64,000 nucleotides of DNA, from positions 62,001-126,000 of the forward strand of contig JAHXQP010000009.1 of the NCBI GenBank assembly GCA_019391515.1, read 5' to 3'. Shown here piece by piece: positions 1 through 8,452 of this stretch; position 1 is the stretch's first letter, and each line of letters begins with the position of its first letter. Source of the stretch: Clostridiaceae bacterium. Lineage in GTDB: Bacteria > Bacillota > Clostridia > Tissierellales > Sporanaerobacteraceae. Below the pieces are notes generated by a model, which saw nothing but the letters and a program-made list of their open reading frames with translations, did not search any database and was not told where the DNA came from. Both the position numbers and the translations under genes were made by a program.

Positions 1-2
1 AT

Positions 3-224
3 TATATACAATCTAAAGGAGATCCAATAGCAGATCTACATGAAGATATGGCAGCAGAACAGAAAGCGAGAGCTACTTATGAGTACTTAATCCAAATAAG
101 CGATGATCCTGGCGTTATAGATACATTAAGATTTTTAAGACAAAGGGAAATAGTACATTTTCAAAGATTTGGAGAAGCACTGATGATAGTACAAGAAGAT
201 TTAGATAGTAGGAAATTTTATTAG
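3..224 (+). CDS. cotJC: CotJC-like spore coat / manganese catalase family protein (3' end only)
   Basis: Only the last 73 codons lie in the window; the reading frame is open from base 3 to a TAG at 222-224. The residues include DLHEDMAAEQKARATYEYLI followed by a helix with VHFQRFGEAL, which match the C-terminal ferritin-like helices of the CotJC/manganese catalase family; the Glu and His residues are of the type that bind the di-manganese centre. CotJC is a spore coat component in endospore formers. The gene ends in a short hairpin shared with the convergent SASP gene. Identity is by recognition of this short tail only. Confidence 0.8.
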   Translation, partial: YIQSKGDPIADLHEDMAAEQKARATYEYLIQISDDPGVIDTLRFLRQREIVHFQRFGEALMIVQEDLDSRKFY

Positions 225-244
225 CCCCAAAATTTCGGGGCTAA
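221..244. terminator. Convergent hairpin between cotJC and SASP gene
   Basis: An 8-bp stem, TTAGCCCC (221-228) with GGGGCTAA (237-244), closes an 8-nt loop. It contains the stop codons of both flanking convergent genes. The T-runs are weak on both sides, so it may be a poor terminator or act with other signals. Confidence 0.55.
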
Positions 245-438
245 TCTTTGTTTATTAAATTTTCTTCTCCCATTTCAACTAATTTTCTGGTCATAAGTCC
301 TCCAACTTTACCTGCATAGAATATATTTTTAGTATTATCAACAGATTTATCTAAAGTAGTATCAAGTCCTAATTCTTTACTCATTTCAGCTTTAAATTCT
401 TCAAGTCCAACTCTTGCATTAGGATCAATTTTGTCCAT
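241..438 (-). CDS. Alpha/beta-type small acid-soluble spore protein
   Basis: This 65-residue protein has the family pattern: an N-terminal helix (VGLEEFKAEMSKELGL), a linker, then a helix with AGKVGGLMTRKLVEMGEENL, which matches the conserved GG-x-x-T-[RK]-[KR]-L block that binds DNA in the spore core. Alpha/beta SASPs coat spore DNA and are degraded at germination. The ATG at 438 (minus strand) has a strong AGGAGG site about 7 nt upstream. It is monocistronic, convergent with the coat gene, and probably read by forespore sigma factor G; I did not identify a clear sigma-G promoter. Confidence 0.88.
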   Translation of the reverse strand: MDKIDPNARVGLEEFKAEMSKELGLDTTLDKSVDNTKNIFYAGKVGGLMTRKLVEMGEENLINKD

Positions 439-535
439 TAAAATTCCTCCTTATTTTCTTTAACTTATATTATATTTTTAACTTTATATTTAATTAAATA
501 CAAGGAATATAATAACAAAAATTCTAAAGATAATA

Positions 536-572
536 TTGACTTTTATATTCATATATTATATTATATGGATAT
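536..572 (+). promoter_or_regulatory. Promoter with overlapping inverted repeat, ArsR gene
   Basis: TTGACT (536-541) and TATTAT (559-564) are separated by 17 nt. An inverted repeat, ATATTCATATA (545-555) and TATATGGATAT (562-572), one mismatch between arms, overlaps the -10 box. This is the expected position for an autoregulatory ArsR operator. Operator identity is inferred. Confidence 0.6.
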
Positions 573-593
573 AAGGATATAAAGAAGGTGTAA

Positions 594-872
594 ATGTTGG
601 ATATTGATAAAAAAATACTAGAAGAAAAAGCAGATGTTTTAAAGGCTATATCTCATCCTGTGAGACTTTGTATTGTGAGAAGACTCTTAAAAGAAGGAGA
701 AAAAAATGTAACAGAGATGCAAAATTGTCTTGATGCACCTCAATCTACAGTTTCTCAACATCTATCTAGATTGAAAGCTGCAGGGGTAATTGAAGGAAGA
801 AGAGAAGGAATAGAAATATATTATAAACTTATAAATAAAGATGTAGAAAAAATTTTAAAATCAATTTTTTAA
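594..872 (+). CDS. ArsR-family winged-helix repressor
   Basis: This is a 92-residue single-domain ArsR protein. The core reads ISHPVRLCIVRRLL, then the recognition region QSTVSQHLSRLKAAGVIEGRREG and the beta-wing EGIEIYYKL. It has two cysteines, C26 and C45; it lacks the ELCVCDL metal-binding motif of arsenic-type ArsR, so a thiol or persulfide signal is possible. The downstream partner is a CoA-disulfide reductase with rhodanese and TusA domains, which supports sulfur or redox sensing. A 141-nt spacer separates the two genes and contains a further inverted repeat, so the target gene may have its own operator. The ligand is not known. Confidence 0.85.
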   Translation: MLDIDKKILEEKADVLKAISHPVRLCIVRRLLKEGEKNVTEMQNCLDAPQSTVSQHLSRLKAAGVIEGRREGIEIYYKLINKDVEKILKSIF

Positions 873-959
873 GGTTTAAGTCGTCATTTAATTAACGATA
901 AGTTAATTGAAAACGTATTCTAATGCCAGACCGAACAGACTATTAAATTTTTAAACGAT

Positions 960-995
960 ATATTGTATTATCGTAATATATGAATCTTACAATAT
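960..995 (+). promoter_or_regulatory. Inverted repeat upstream of CoA-disulfide reductase gene
   Basis: ATATTGTA (960-967) and TACAATAT (988-995) form an exact 8-bp inverted repeat with a 20-nt spacer, ending 18 nt before the start codon. The spacer also contains ATATATGAAT, similar to one arm of the repeat ahead of the ArsR gene. It could be a second site for the ArsR protein or a leader hairpin. This is inference from symmetry only. Confidence 0.35.
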
Positions 996-1013
996 CTCAA
1001 GGGGGAATGTTAA

Positions 1014-2999
1014 ATGTCAAAGAAAGTTTTAGTGGTTGGAGGAGTAGCTGGTGGAGCTACAACTGTTGCAAGACTTAGAAGATTAGAAGAGAATTTAGAA
1101 ATAATTTTATTTGAAAGAGGCAAATATATATCTTTTGCTAATTGTGGCTTACCTTATTATATAGGAGGAACTATAGAAGAAAGAGCTGCTTTATTAGTTC
1201 AAACTCAGGAGTCAATGGAAAAAAGGTTTAATATTGATGTAAGAATAAAAAATGAAGTGACAAAAATACTTAGAGATGAAAAGAAAATAGAAGTTAAAGA
1301 TTTATCTACTGGAAAAACATATGAGGAGTCATATGATTATTTAGTATTGTCTCCTGGTTCTACACCACTTAGACCACCAATACCAGGGATTGATTCTCCA
1401 AATATATTTAGTTTATGGAATATACCAGATACAGATGCTATACATGGATTTATAAAAGAAAACTGTCCTAAAAGAGCAGTCGTAGTTGGCGGAGGATTTA
1501 TTGGTCTTGAAATGGCTGAAAATTTGCATGCATTAGGCATTGAAATATCAATAGTTGAAATGCTTGATCAAGTAATGGCACCTTTAGATTTTGAAATGGC
1601 TGAAATAATCCATGAACATATTAAATCTAAAGGTGGAAATCTTTACTTAGGTGATGGTGTACAAACTTTTGATTACAAAGATGGTAAGACTACTATTACT
1701 TTACAAAGTGGAAAAACTATAGAAACAGATTTAGTTATTCTTTCTATAGGTATACGTCCTAATGGAGAATTAGCAAAAGATGCAGGCCTTGAAGTAAATC
1801 AAAGAGGTGGAATAGTAGTTGATAGAAATTTAAGAACTTCTGATAAAAACATCTTTGCTATTGGAGATGCTATAGAGGTTATAGATTTTGTAAATAAAAC
1901 TAAAACTATGGTACCACTAGCTGGGCCAGCAAATAAACAAGGAAGAATTGTGGCTAATAATATAGTTGGAAGAAAAGAAGAATACAAAGGAACTCAAGGA
2001 ACTAGTGTTGCTAAAGTATTTGATATGACTGTTGCTAGTACTGGAAATAATGAAAAGATATTAAACAAGCTAGGTAAAGAATATGGAAAAGATTATCTTA
2101 TATCTTTTATACATGCTAAATCTCATGCTGGCTACTATCCAGAAGCATTACCTATAACTATTAAACTAATCTTCGATTTAGAAGGAAAAATTTTAGGAGC
2201 TCAATCAGTAGGCTATGATGGTGTGGATAAGAGGATAGATGTAATAGCTACAGCCATTAGATTTGGAGGAACTATCTATGATTTGAAAGAACTGGAACTT
2301 GCTTATGCACCACCGTATTCTTCAGCAAAAGATCCAGTAAATATGGCAGGATATGTAGCTGAAAATATCTTAAATAAAGATGTAGACACTATCTTCTGGA
2401 ATGAATTAGATGATTTAGATAGAGAAAATACTATTATATTAGATGTGACTGATCAAGAAGAAAGAGAAATGGGTTATGTAGAAGGTTCTATAAATATACC
2501 ATTGAACGATTTAAGGGATAGGCTTGATGAATTAGACAAAGATAAGCTAATTGTATCTTATTGTGCAATAGGTATTAGAGGGTATATAGCTTCTAGAATA
2601 TTAGTACAAAATGGATTTAAAGCTAAAAATCTTGCCGGTGGATTTATGACCTATGGTAATCTGTTTTGTAAAGATGAAAATGATTGTGGAGGAAGAATTC
2701 AATCTGAAAATATAGAATATACAGATCATGGAGAAATAAAGGTTATTGGAAACGAAGACGATAGTATAAAAACCCTTAAAATCAATATAAGTGAATTGAC
2801 TTGTCCAGCTCTATCTAAAGAAATTAATGATGTTATAGAAAAAATAGATGATGGAGATATACTAGAAATACTATCAAGTGATCCTAACTTTAGCGAAAGA
2901 ATGAAAACTTGGTGTAGTAATACGAGAAACACTTTTGTAAAAGATGAACGAGTTGATAAAGGCTTTTTAATTACTGTGAAAAAAGGTTTAAATAAATAA
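1014..2999 (+). CDS. CoA-disulfide reductase / rhodanese / TusA-domain fusion
   Basis: The 661-residue protein starts with an FAD-binding fold (VVGGVAGGATTVARLRR) and the single redox cysteine of the CoA-disulfide reductase/NADH oxidase family, SFANCGLPYYIGG (C44). A second NAD(P)-binding fold, VVVGGGFIGLEMAE, follows near residue 160, then the pyridine nucleotide-disulfide dimerisation domain to about residue 445. Residues 460-560 form a rhodanese domain with SYCAIGIRG (Cys about 517). The last 75 residues form a TusA-like domain with LTCPALS, a variant of CPxP. Such fusions reduce CoA disulfide, persulfide or polysulfide in anaerobes and Bacillus relatives. The upstream ArsR gene is a likely regulator. 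A strong hairpin terminator follows. Exact substrate is uncertain. Confidence 0.9.
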   Translation: MSKKVLVVGGVAGGATTVARLRRLEENLEIILFERGKYISFANCGLPYYIGGTIEERAALLVQTQESMEKRFNIDVRIKNEVTKILRDEKKIEVKDLSTGKTYEESYDYLVLSPGSTPLRPPIPGIDSPNIFSLWNIPDTDAIHGFIKENCPKRAVVVGGGFIGLEMAENLHALGIEISIVEMLDQVMAPLDFEMAEIIHEHIKSKGGNLYLGDGVQTFDYKDGKTTITLQSGKTIETDLVILSIGIRPNGELAKDAGLEVNQRGGIVVDRNLRTSDKNIFAIGDAIEVIDFVNKTKTMVPLAGPANKQGRIVANNIVGRKEEYKGTQGTSVAKVFDMTVASTGNNEKILNKLGKEYGKDYLISFIHAKSHAGYYPEALPITIKLIFDLEGKILGAQSVGYDGVDKRIDVIATAIRFGGTIYDLKELELAYAPPYSSAKDPVNMAGYVAENILNKDVDTIFWNELDDLDRENTIILDVTDQEEREMGYVEGSINIPLNDLRDRLDELDKDKLIVSYCAIGIRGYIASRILVQNGFKAKNLAGGFMTYGNLFCKDENDCGGRIQSENIEYTDHGEIKVIGNEDDSIKTLKINISELTCPALSKEINDVIEKIDDGDILEILSSDPNFSERMKTWCSNTRNTFVKDERVDKGFLITVKKGLNK

Positions 3000-3003
3000 T
3001 CTT

Positions 3004-3037
3004 AAAAATCAGAGGAGTTGGATCCTCTGATTTTTTA
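3004..3037 (+). terminator. Rho-independent terminator
   Basis: AAATCAGAGGA pairs with TCCTCTGATTT around a short loop and is followed by a T-run. It lies directly behind the CoA-disulfide reductase stop codon. Confidence 0.88.
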
Positions 3038-3193
3038 TTTTTAAATTAATATTTTAAGTTGTTGTTTGTAATAAATAATTTTATTTTCTTTAAAATACAA
3101 TAATTAATTATGAATAACAAAAAATAGGAGGAAAAAGGAAATAAAAGTAGAATATTAAATAATTAGCCAATATAATTTAAAGGAGTGCTAGGT

Positions 3194-3799
3194 ATGTTAG
3201 TTGAATCTTTGATTTTATCAATAATTGTAGGAAAGATTAGAGGAGGAAAAATAAAAAGTATAGGTAATCTAAAAATAAAGGGCTGGTATTTATTTGTTCT
3301 GGGTTTTTTATTAGAGTATTCTAGTATATATATTGAAAAGTTAACTTATGGAAGATTATCTGTTTTAATAAACGAATATTTTTATTATATTCACTTTATA
3401 GTCTATATTTTACTTATAATTGGACTTATATTAAACTTAAAAAATAAAGGTATTCTGTTTGTTTTTATAGGTTCTTTATTTAATTTTATTGCTATTATAC
3501 TTAATGGTGGGAAAATGCCAGTTTCTTTAGAAGGCCTTAAATATTCTTCATTGCTAAAACAAATAGACATGCTTAAAAATGGAAAGATATTAACACATAA
3601 AATAGCTACAGAAGCTATAAGAGTTTATTTTTTAACAGATATTATACCTATACCTAATCCTTATCCTATACCTAAAGTTATTAGTGTTGGAGATATTTTT
3701 GTTGCATTAGGGATATTTTTTATAATACAAAAAGAAATGTTATCAAGAAAAAGAAAGGATAATATATTAGATTTTACTTATGGAACATGTAAATTGTAG
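3194..3799 (+). CDS. DUF5317-like integral membrane protein
   Basis: This is about 201 residues with five or six hydrophobic segments, including a glycine- and lysine-rich cytoplasmic loop (KIRGGKIKSIGNLKIKGW) and a conserved-looking stretch GGKMPVSLEGL followed by DIIPIPNPYPIP and SVGDIFVALGIFF. That pattern matches the DUF5317 family of clostridial membrane proteins, whose function is unknown. The ATG at 3194 is preferred because AAGGAG lies about 9 nt upstream; the in-frame GTG at 3185 touches the ribosome-binding site. It is monocistronic between two terminators. Confidence 0.7.
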   Translation: MLVESLILSIIVGKIRGGKIKSIGNLKIKGWYLFVLGFLLEYSSIYIEKLTYGRLSVLINEYFYYIHFIVYILLIIGLILNLKNKGILFVFIGSLFNFIAIILNGGKMPVSLEGLKYSSLLKQIDMLKNGKILTHKIATEAIRVYFLTDIIPIPNPYPIPKVISVGDIFVALGIFFIIQKEMLSRKRKDNILDFTYGTCKL

Positions 3800-3800
3800 A

Positions 3801-3843
3801 GAAATGTCTCTGGATAAAATTTTCCTTATCTAGAGACATTTTT
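3801..3843 (+). terminator. Rho-independent terminator
   Basis: AAATGTCTCTGGATAA pairs with TTATCTAGAGACATTT with one G-T pair, followed by T-rich sequence. It ends the DUF5317-like transcript. Confidence 0.85.
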
Positions 3844-3982
3844 ATTTGTATATGTTTCGTTTTAAATTATATATGGATAAATTATAGATAGTATAAAACA
3901 ATAAATACTAGGGATTAAAAAAAGATATATAAAGAAATGCCACATTAATCTGTAACTAAATAGTACCTTTAAGGCGTAGTAA

Positions 3983-4030
3983 ATATGCATATTCTATGAT
4001 ATTATACTATTAAAGATAATGAATATGTAT
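3983..4030 (+). promoter_or_regulatory. Inverted repeat upstream of PTS-type regulator
   Basis: ATGCATATTC (3985-3994) and GAATATGTAT (4021-4030) form an interrupted inverted repeat with a 26-nt centre, 38 nt before the start of the next gene. It may be an operator or antiterminator-type RNA hairpin for the regulator itself. The rest of 3844-4067 is AT-rich with no gene seen. Confidence 0.3.
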
Positions 4031-4067
4031 ACTAATTGCCAGATTATATATTTGAGGTGTTATTAAA

Positions 4068-6032
4068 ATGAATGATATTTTGAAAGATAGATGGATTGAA
4101 ATTTTAAAAATACTATTAAGTAACACCTATCCTATAACTATAAATGATATAGAAAAAAAATTAAAGGTTTCTAATAGGACTATTAGAAACGATTTAGATA
4201 AAATAGATGAAATTATTCAAAGAGAAGGATATGGAAAAATCATAAGAAAACCTAGAGTAGGTATATGGATAGAATTAAACGGAGATAAAGAGAAGGAATT
4301 TAGAGATAATTTAAGAATAACTAGTTCTTATACCCAACCTTTTTTACCAGAAGAAAGACAAAATTATATTTTGAAGAGACTTTTAAAAGTACAACAACCA
4401 ATTACAATGGAAGAGATTTCAGGAGAGTTATATGTAAGTAGAGTAACCGTATTTAAAGATCTAGATGAGGTTGAAAAAAAAGTAAAAGATTATAAACTAT
4501 CTATTCTAAGGAAACAAAACTATGGAGTTAAGCTAACGGGAGAAGAAAAGGATTTCAGAAGGTTAGCAGGCGATTTTTTCCAAGGCTTAAATATTGATGA
4601 TTTGTACAATGAGTGTGGCAGCGATATGAAAATGTTTTCTAAAGAGAATCTGTATATTATATCTGAAATTGTAAAAGAAGCTGAGAAAAAAATGGAGATT
4701 AAATTGTCTGATGAATCTATTTCTAATTTAATTTTTCACTCAGCAATTTCAATAGAAAGAATAAAACAAAATAAAGTTATTGAACTTACAGAAGATGATG
4801 TTTCTGATATTAAAGCACAAAAGGAATATTATATTGCAAAGTTATTAGCAGCTAAATTGGAAGAAAATTTTAAAGTTTCAATACCTGAAGATGAAATTTA
4901 TTATATAGCGATTCATATATTAGGATCTAAATTACAACAGTCTTATAGTTTAGACAATAGTTTGAAGATATTGGATAATATCGATAAAGAGATAGTTAAT
5001 TTGTCTAGGGAGATAATAGAACTAATAGGAAATATATTATCTATGGATTTGACCAAAGACAAAAAAGCGCTGGTAGGACTGGCATTACATTTAAAACCAA
5101 CTATCAATAGATTAAAATATGGTCTTACTATAAAAAATCCACTTATTGATGAAATAAAAGAAAATTATCCTAGTATTTTTGGAGCAAGCTGGGCAAGTAG
5201 TGTTTTATTTGAAAAATATTATGGATTTAAAGTAAATGAAGATGAAATAGGATATATAGCAATCCATATTGGAGCTGCAATAGAGAGACAAAAGTCCAAT
5301 ACTAAGGCTGTAGTAGTATGCAGTAGTGGTGTCGGTACATCCCAGTTAGTATCTATAAGATTAGAAAAAGCTTTACCAAGTCTTCAAATTGTAGATATAG
5401 TTTCAAAACATGAAATTGAAAACATAGAAATAAAAACTTTTGATATAGTTATTTCTACAATACCTCTTGATTATTATTTAAAGCCAGTGGTTCAAATAAG
5501 TCCTTTTTTAGAGGAAAAAGATATATTAGAGATAAAAAAATGGGTTATAAATATTGAAAATACCAAGAGATTAGATGTAGGTCTGATGGAAGATAATTCT
5601 CAAGTTTTATTTAAATCAGATTTAATCTTTTCCAATTTGAAACTAAAGACAAAAGAATCAGTGATAGAATTTTTAAGTTATCACATGATGAAACAAAACT
5701 ATGTAAAAGCAGATTTCGTAACAGAAGTATTTGAAAGAGAAAAACTTACTTCTACAGCTATAGGGAATGGGGTAGCTATTCCTCATGCTAATCAACATTA
5801 TGTAAAAAGACCAGTTATAGCTTTTGCTACATTGGAGGAACCAATTGATTGGTCAGGGAACAATGTAGATATTGTTTTTTTACTAGGGCTAAATTTCGAT
5901 TCTAGAGACGTAATTAAAAAAACTTTTTCTGAGTTTTATAGATTATTAGATGATAAAGAAATATTAAGTAAAATTAGGAAAAGTAATAATAATGAAAAAA
6001 TATATAGATTATTGACGAAAGGAAGAAAATAG
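4068..6032 (+). CDS. PRD-containing transcriptional regulator with PTS EIIB- and EIIA-like domains (MtlR/BglG family)
   Basis: The 654-residue protein has two N-terminal helix-turn-helix regions (SNRTIRNDLDKID near residue 45, and SRVTVFKDLDEVEKK near 125), two PRD domains (about 190-410, each with conserved HxxIHI-type histidines such as YYIAIHILG and GYIAIHIGAA), a EIIB-like domain with VVVCSSGVGTSQ (Cys about 418) and a C-terminal fructose/mannitol-type EIIA domain with GVAIPHAN (His about 572). Proteins of this layout are activated or inhibited by phosphorylation from HPr and EII proteins. The stop is 1 nt before the EIIB-like gene, and HPr and EI follow, so it probably senses the general PTS. 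No transport EIIC is nearby. Confidence 0.88.
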   Translation: MNDILKDRWIEILKILLSNTYPITINDIEKKLKVSNRTIRNDLDKIDEIIQREGYGKIIRKPRVGIWIELNGDKEKEFRDNLRITSSYTQPFLPEERQNYILKRLLKVQQPITMEEISGELYVSRVTVFKDLDEVEKKVKDYKLSILRKQNYGVKLTGEEKDFRRLAGDFFQGLNIDDLYNECGSDMKMFSKENLYIISEIVKEAEKKMEIKLSDESISNLIFHSAISIERIKQNKVIELTEDDVSDIKAQKEYYIAKLLAAKLEENFKVSIPEDEIYYIAIHILGSKLQQSYSLDNSLKILDNIDKEIVNLSREIIELIGNILSMDLTKDKKALVGLALHLKPTINRLKYGLTIKNPLIDEIKENYPSIFGASWASSVLFEKYYGFKVNEDEIGYIAIHIGAAIERQKSNTKAVVVCSSGVGTSQLVSIRLEKALPSLQIVDIVSKHEIENIEIKTFDIVISTIPLDYYLKPVVQISPFLEEKDILEIKKWVINIENTKRLDVGLMEDNSQVLFKSDLIFSNLKLKTKESVIEFLSYHMMKQNYVKADFVTEVFEREKLTSTAIGNGVAIPHANQHYVKRPVIAFATLEEPIDWSGNNVDIVFLLGLNFDSRDVIKKTFSEFYRLLDDKEILSKIRKSNNNEKIYRLLTKGRK

Positions 6033-6033
6033 T

Positions 6034-6327
6034 ATGAATATTCTGGCTGTTACTTCTTGTCCACTAGGTATTGTTTGTACAAATTTAGCTAAGGAAGCAT
6101 TGGAACAAGCTGCAAAACAAGCTAATGTAAATATAAAGGTAGAAACTCAAGGAATATTAATAGAAAATGAGATAACTAGTTCTGATATTAAAAAAGCTAA
6201 AGCAGTTATATTAACTAATGATGGACCAATTGATAGGAAGGAAAGATTTGAAGGATTGCCAGCCATTTATGTAAGTTGTAAGGATATAATACAAAATTCT
6301 TTAAATATAATAAAAAACATAAAATAA
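6034..6327 (+). CDS. Stand-alone fructose-type PTS EIIB-like protein
   Basis: These 97 residues match the fructose EIIB fold: N-terminal NILAVTSCPLGIVCTNLAKEAL carries the phosphoryl-accepting Cys (C9, the family pattern is CPTGIAHT), followed by IKVETQG and VILTNDGPIDRKERFEGLP. A second Cys (C15) sits where the family usually has His. It starts one base after the regulator stop codon, so the two are translated together. With no EIIA or EIIC beside it, a role in signalling to the regulator rather than in sugar transport is plausible but unproven. Confidence 0.78.
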   Translation: MNILAVTSCPLGIVCTNLAKEALEQAAKQANVNIKVETQGILIENEITSSDIKKAKAVILTNDGPIDRKERFEGLPAIYVSCKDIIQNSLNIIKNIK

Positions 6328-6352
6328 AAACATATATTTAGGAGGAATGAAA

Positions 6353-6616
6353 ATGTATAGTGAAAATGTTACTTTAAAAAATGAAGCAGGTTTACATGCT
6401 AGACCAGCTAGTCTATTTGTAAAAGAAGCATCAAAATATAGTTCAGAAATAAAAGTGGTTAAGGATGGGAAAGAATATAATGCTAAGAGCATAATGGGAA
6501 TACTTAGTATGGGTGCTGGTATGGGAGATTCAATAAAAATTGAGGCAGTTGGAGAAGATTCAGAAGAAGCAGTGAAAGGTTTAGTTGAATTAGTGAATAA
6601 TAAGTTTGGAGAGTAG
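6353..6616 (+). CDS. ptsH: Phosphocarrier protein HPr
   Basis: The 87-residue HPr passes phosphate from enzyme I to EIIA domains. With the ATG at 6353 the active histidine in AGLHARPAS is exactly His15 and the HPr-kinase site in AKSIMGILS is exactly Ser46, the canonical numbers; the ATG at 6347 would shift both and leaves only 1 nt after AGGAGG. This settles the start. Ser46 suggests HPr kinase/CcpA-type catabolite control. It lies 12 nt before ptsI, which it probably shares a transcript with. Confidence 0.95.
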   Translation: MYSENVTLKNEAGLHARPASLFVKEASKYSSEIKVVKDGKEYNAKSIMGILSMGAGMGDSIKIEAVGEDSEEAVKGLVELVNNKFGE

Positions 6617-6628
6617 GAGGCTGTCAAT

Positions 6629-8341
6629 ATGAAAGGCATAGGAGTTTCTCCAGGTATATCTATTGGTAAAGTTTTTCTGAAGAAAGAAGTTAACATAGAC
6701 ATTAAAAGGAAAGATATAGATAATGTTGAAGTTGAAATAGATAGGCTAGATGAAAATATTGATAAAAGTATAAAAGAGATAGAATATCTATATGAATATA
6801 CTTTAAAGGAATTTGGACAAAAAGAAGCAGAAATTTTTAATGCTCATAGATTAATGTTAGAGGATCCAGAATTTATAGGAAGAATTAAGAATAATATTAA
6901 GGAAGAAAAAATCAATTCAGAATGGGCAGTAAAAAAAGCAACAGATGAGTATGTTAAAATTCTAGAAAGCCTTGATAATGAATATTTAAAAGAAAGAGTA
7001 GCCGATGTAAAAGATATATCAACTAGACTTTTAAAAAATCTATTAGGTATAAAAGGTGTAGAGCTATCAAGTTTAGAAGACGAATATATTATAGTATCTG
7101 ATGATTTAACCCCATCAGATACAGCTCAAATGAGAAAAGATAAGGTTTTAGGATTTGTAACTGAATTTGGTGGGAGAACATCTCATACTTCTATTATGGC
7201 AAGAACATTAGAATTGCCTGCAATTGTTGGAGTAAAGGATATAACTAAAAAGGTAAGAAATGAAGATATTATAATTATGGATGGAAATGAGGGATTAGTA
7301 ATTCTTAATCCTTCAGAAGAAGAAATTGAGAAATATAAAGAAAAGAAAAATTCTTATGAAAAATTTAAAAAAGACTTAAATAAATTAAAAGGTGAAAAAA
7401 GCATATCTAAAGACGAAATAAAAGTTGAAATAGCAGCTAATATAGGTACTCCTAAAGATATAGATAAAGTTTTAGAGCATGATGGCGAAGGTGTTGGTTT
7501 ATATAGAAGTGAATTCTTATATATGGATAGAGATAAATTGCCAACAGAAGAAGAACAGTTTGAAGCATATAGGGTTGTAGCAGAAAAATTAGATGGAAAA
7601 CCTTTAGTTATTAGAACTTTAGATGTAGGAGGAGACAAAGATTTACCTTATCTAAATCTTCCAGAAGAGATGAATCCATTTTTAGGATATAGGGCCATTA
7701 GACTTTGTTTAGATAGAACAGATATATTTAAAATTCAATTGAGAGCTATTTTGAAATCGAGTGCATATGGAAATGTAAAAATAATGTTTCCTATGATTTC
7801 TAATATAGATGAATTAAGAAAAGCAAAAGATATTTTAGAAGAAGTGAAATCTGAGTTAAGATCTGAAAATATTAAATTTAATGAAGATATAGAAGTTGGA
7901 ATAATGGTAGAAATACCTTCAACAGCGATTCAATCAGATATTTTTGCAAAAGAAGTAGATTTCTTTAGTATTGGTACCAATGATTTAATTCAATATACCC
8001 TTGCAGTAGACAGAGGAAATCAAGATATTTCTTATTTATATAGTCAATATCATCCGGCTGTATTAAGACTTATTAAGATGACGATAGAGAATGGTCATAA
8101 GGAAGGCATATGGGTAGGAATGTGTGGTGAAGCTGCAGGTGACGAAAAATTAATTCCAATTCTTTTAGGAATGGGATTAGATGAATTTAGCATGAGTGCT
8201 TCTTCGATGCTAATGGCAAGATGGATTATAAAAAATACTTCTAAAGTTGAAATGGAAGAGAAAGTTGAAAAAATTTTAACCTTGGGCTCCCCCCAAGAAG
8301 TTGAAAAATATATAGATGAAAAAATAACCTCTAAGATTTAA
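6629..8341 (+). CDS. ptsI: PTS enzyme I (phosphoenolpyruvate-protein phosphotransferase)
   Basis: This 570-residue protein is of usual EI length. The phospho-histidine motif GGRTSHTSIMARTLELPAIVG places His186; the C-terminal PEP-binding barrel has GVGLYRSEFLYM, RTLDVGGDK, IMFPMIS and the catalytic-loop motif GMCGEAAGD. It transfers phosphate from PEP to the HPr encoded just upstream. An AGGAGG site precedes the ATG. The last codons form the left arm of a palindromic terminator. Confidence 0.96.
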   Translation: MKGIGVSPGISIGKVFLKKEVNIDIKRKDIDNVEVEIDRLDENIDKSIKEIEYLYEYTLKEFGQKEAEIFNAHRLMLEDPEFIGRIKNNIKEEKINSEWAVKKATDEYVKILESLDNEYLKERVADVKDISTRLLKNLLGIKGVELSSLEDEYIIVSDDLTPSDTAQMRKDKVLGFVTEFGGRTSHTSIMARTLELPAIVGVKDITKKVRNEDIIIMDGNEGLVILNPSEEEIEKYKEKKNSYEKFKKDLNKLKGEKSISKDEIKVEIAANIGTPKDIDKVLEHDGEGVGLYRSEFLYMDRDKLPTEEEQFEAYRVVAEKLDGKPLVIRTLDVGGDKDLPYLNLPEEMNPFLGYRAIRLCLDRTDIFKIQLRAILKSSAYGNVKIMFPMISNIDELRKAKDILEEVKSELRSENIKFNEDIEVGIMVEIPSTAIQSDIFAKEVDFFSIGTNDLIQYTLAVDRGNQDISYLYSQYHPAVLRLIKMTIENGHKEGIWVGMCGEAAGDEKLIPILLGMGLDEFSMSASSMLMARWIIKNTSKVEMEEKVEKILTLGSPQEVEKYIDEKITSKI

Positions 8342-8357
8342 ATCTTAGAGGTTATTT
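8322..8357 (+). terminator. Terminator overlapping the end of ptsI
   Basis: A perfect 36-nt palindrome, AAATAACCTCTAAGATTT and its complement, spans the ptsI stop codon and is followed by TCTTATTT. Confidence 0.85.
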
Positions 8358-8452
8358 CTTATTTAATACCTATTATAAAGGATATAAAATCATAAACATA
8401 GGCAATAATAATTAATGTGTAGAATAAATTAAAATGATTTGGGGGTGCTAGT

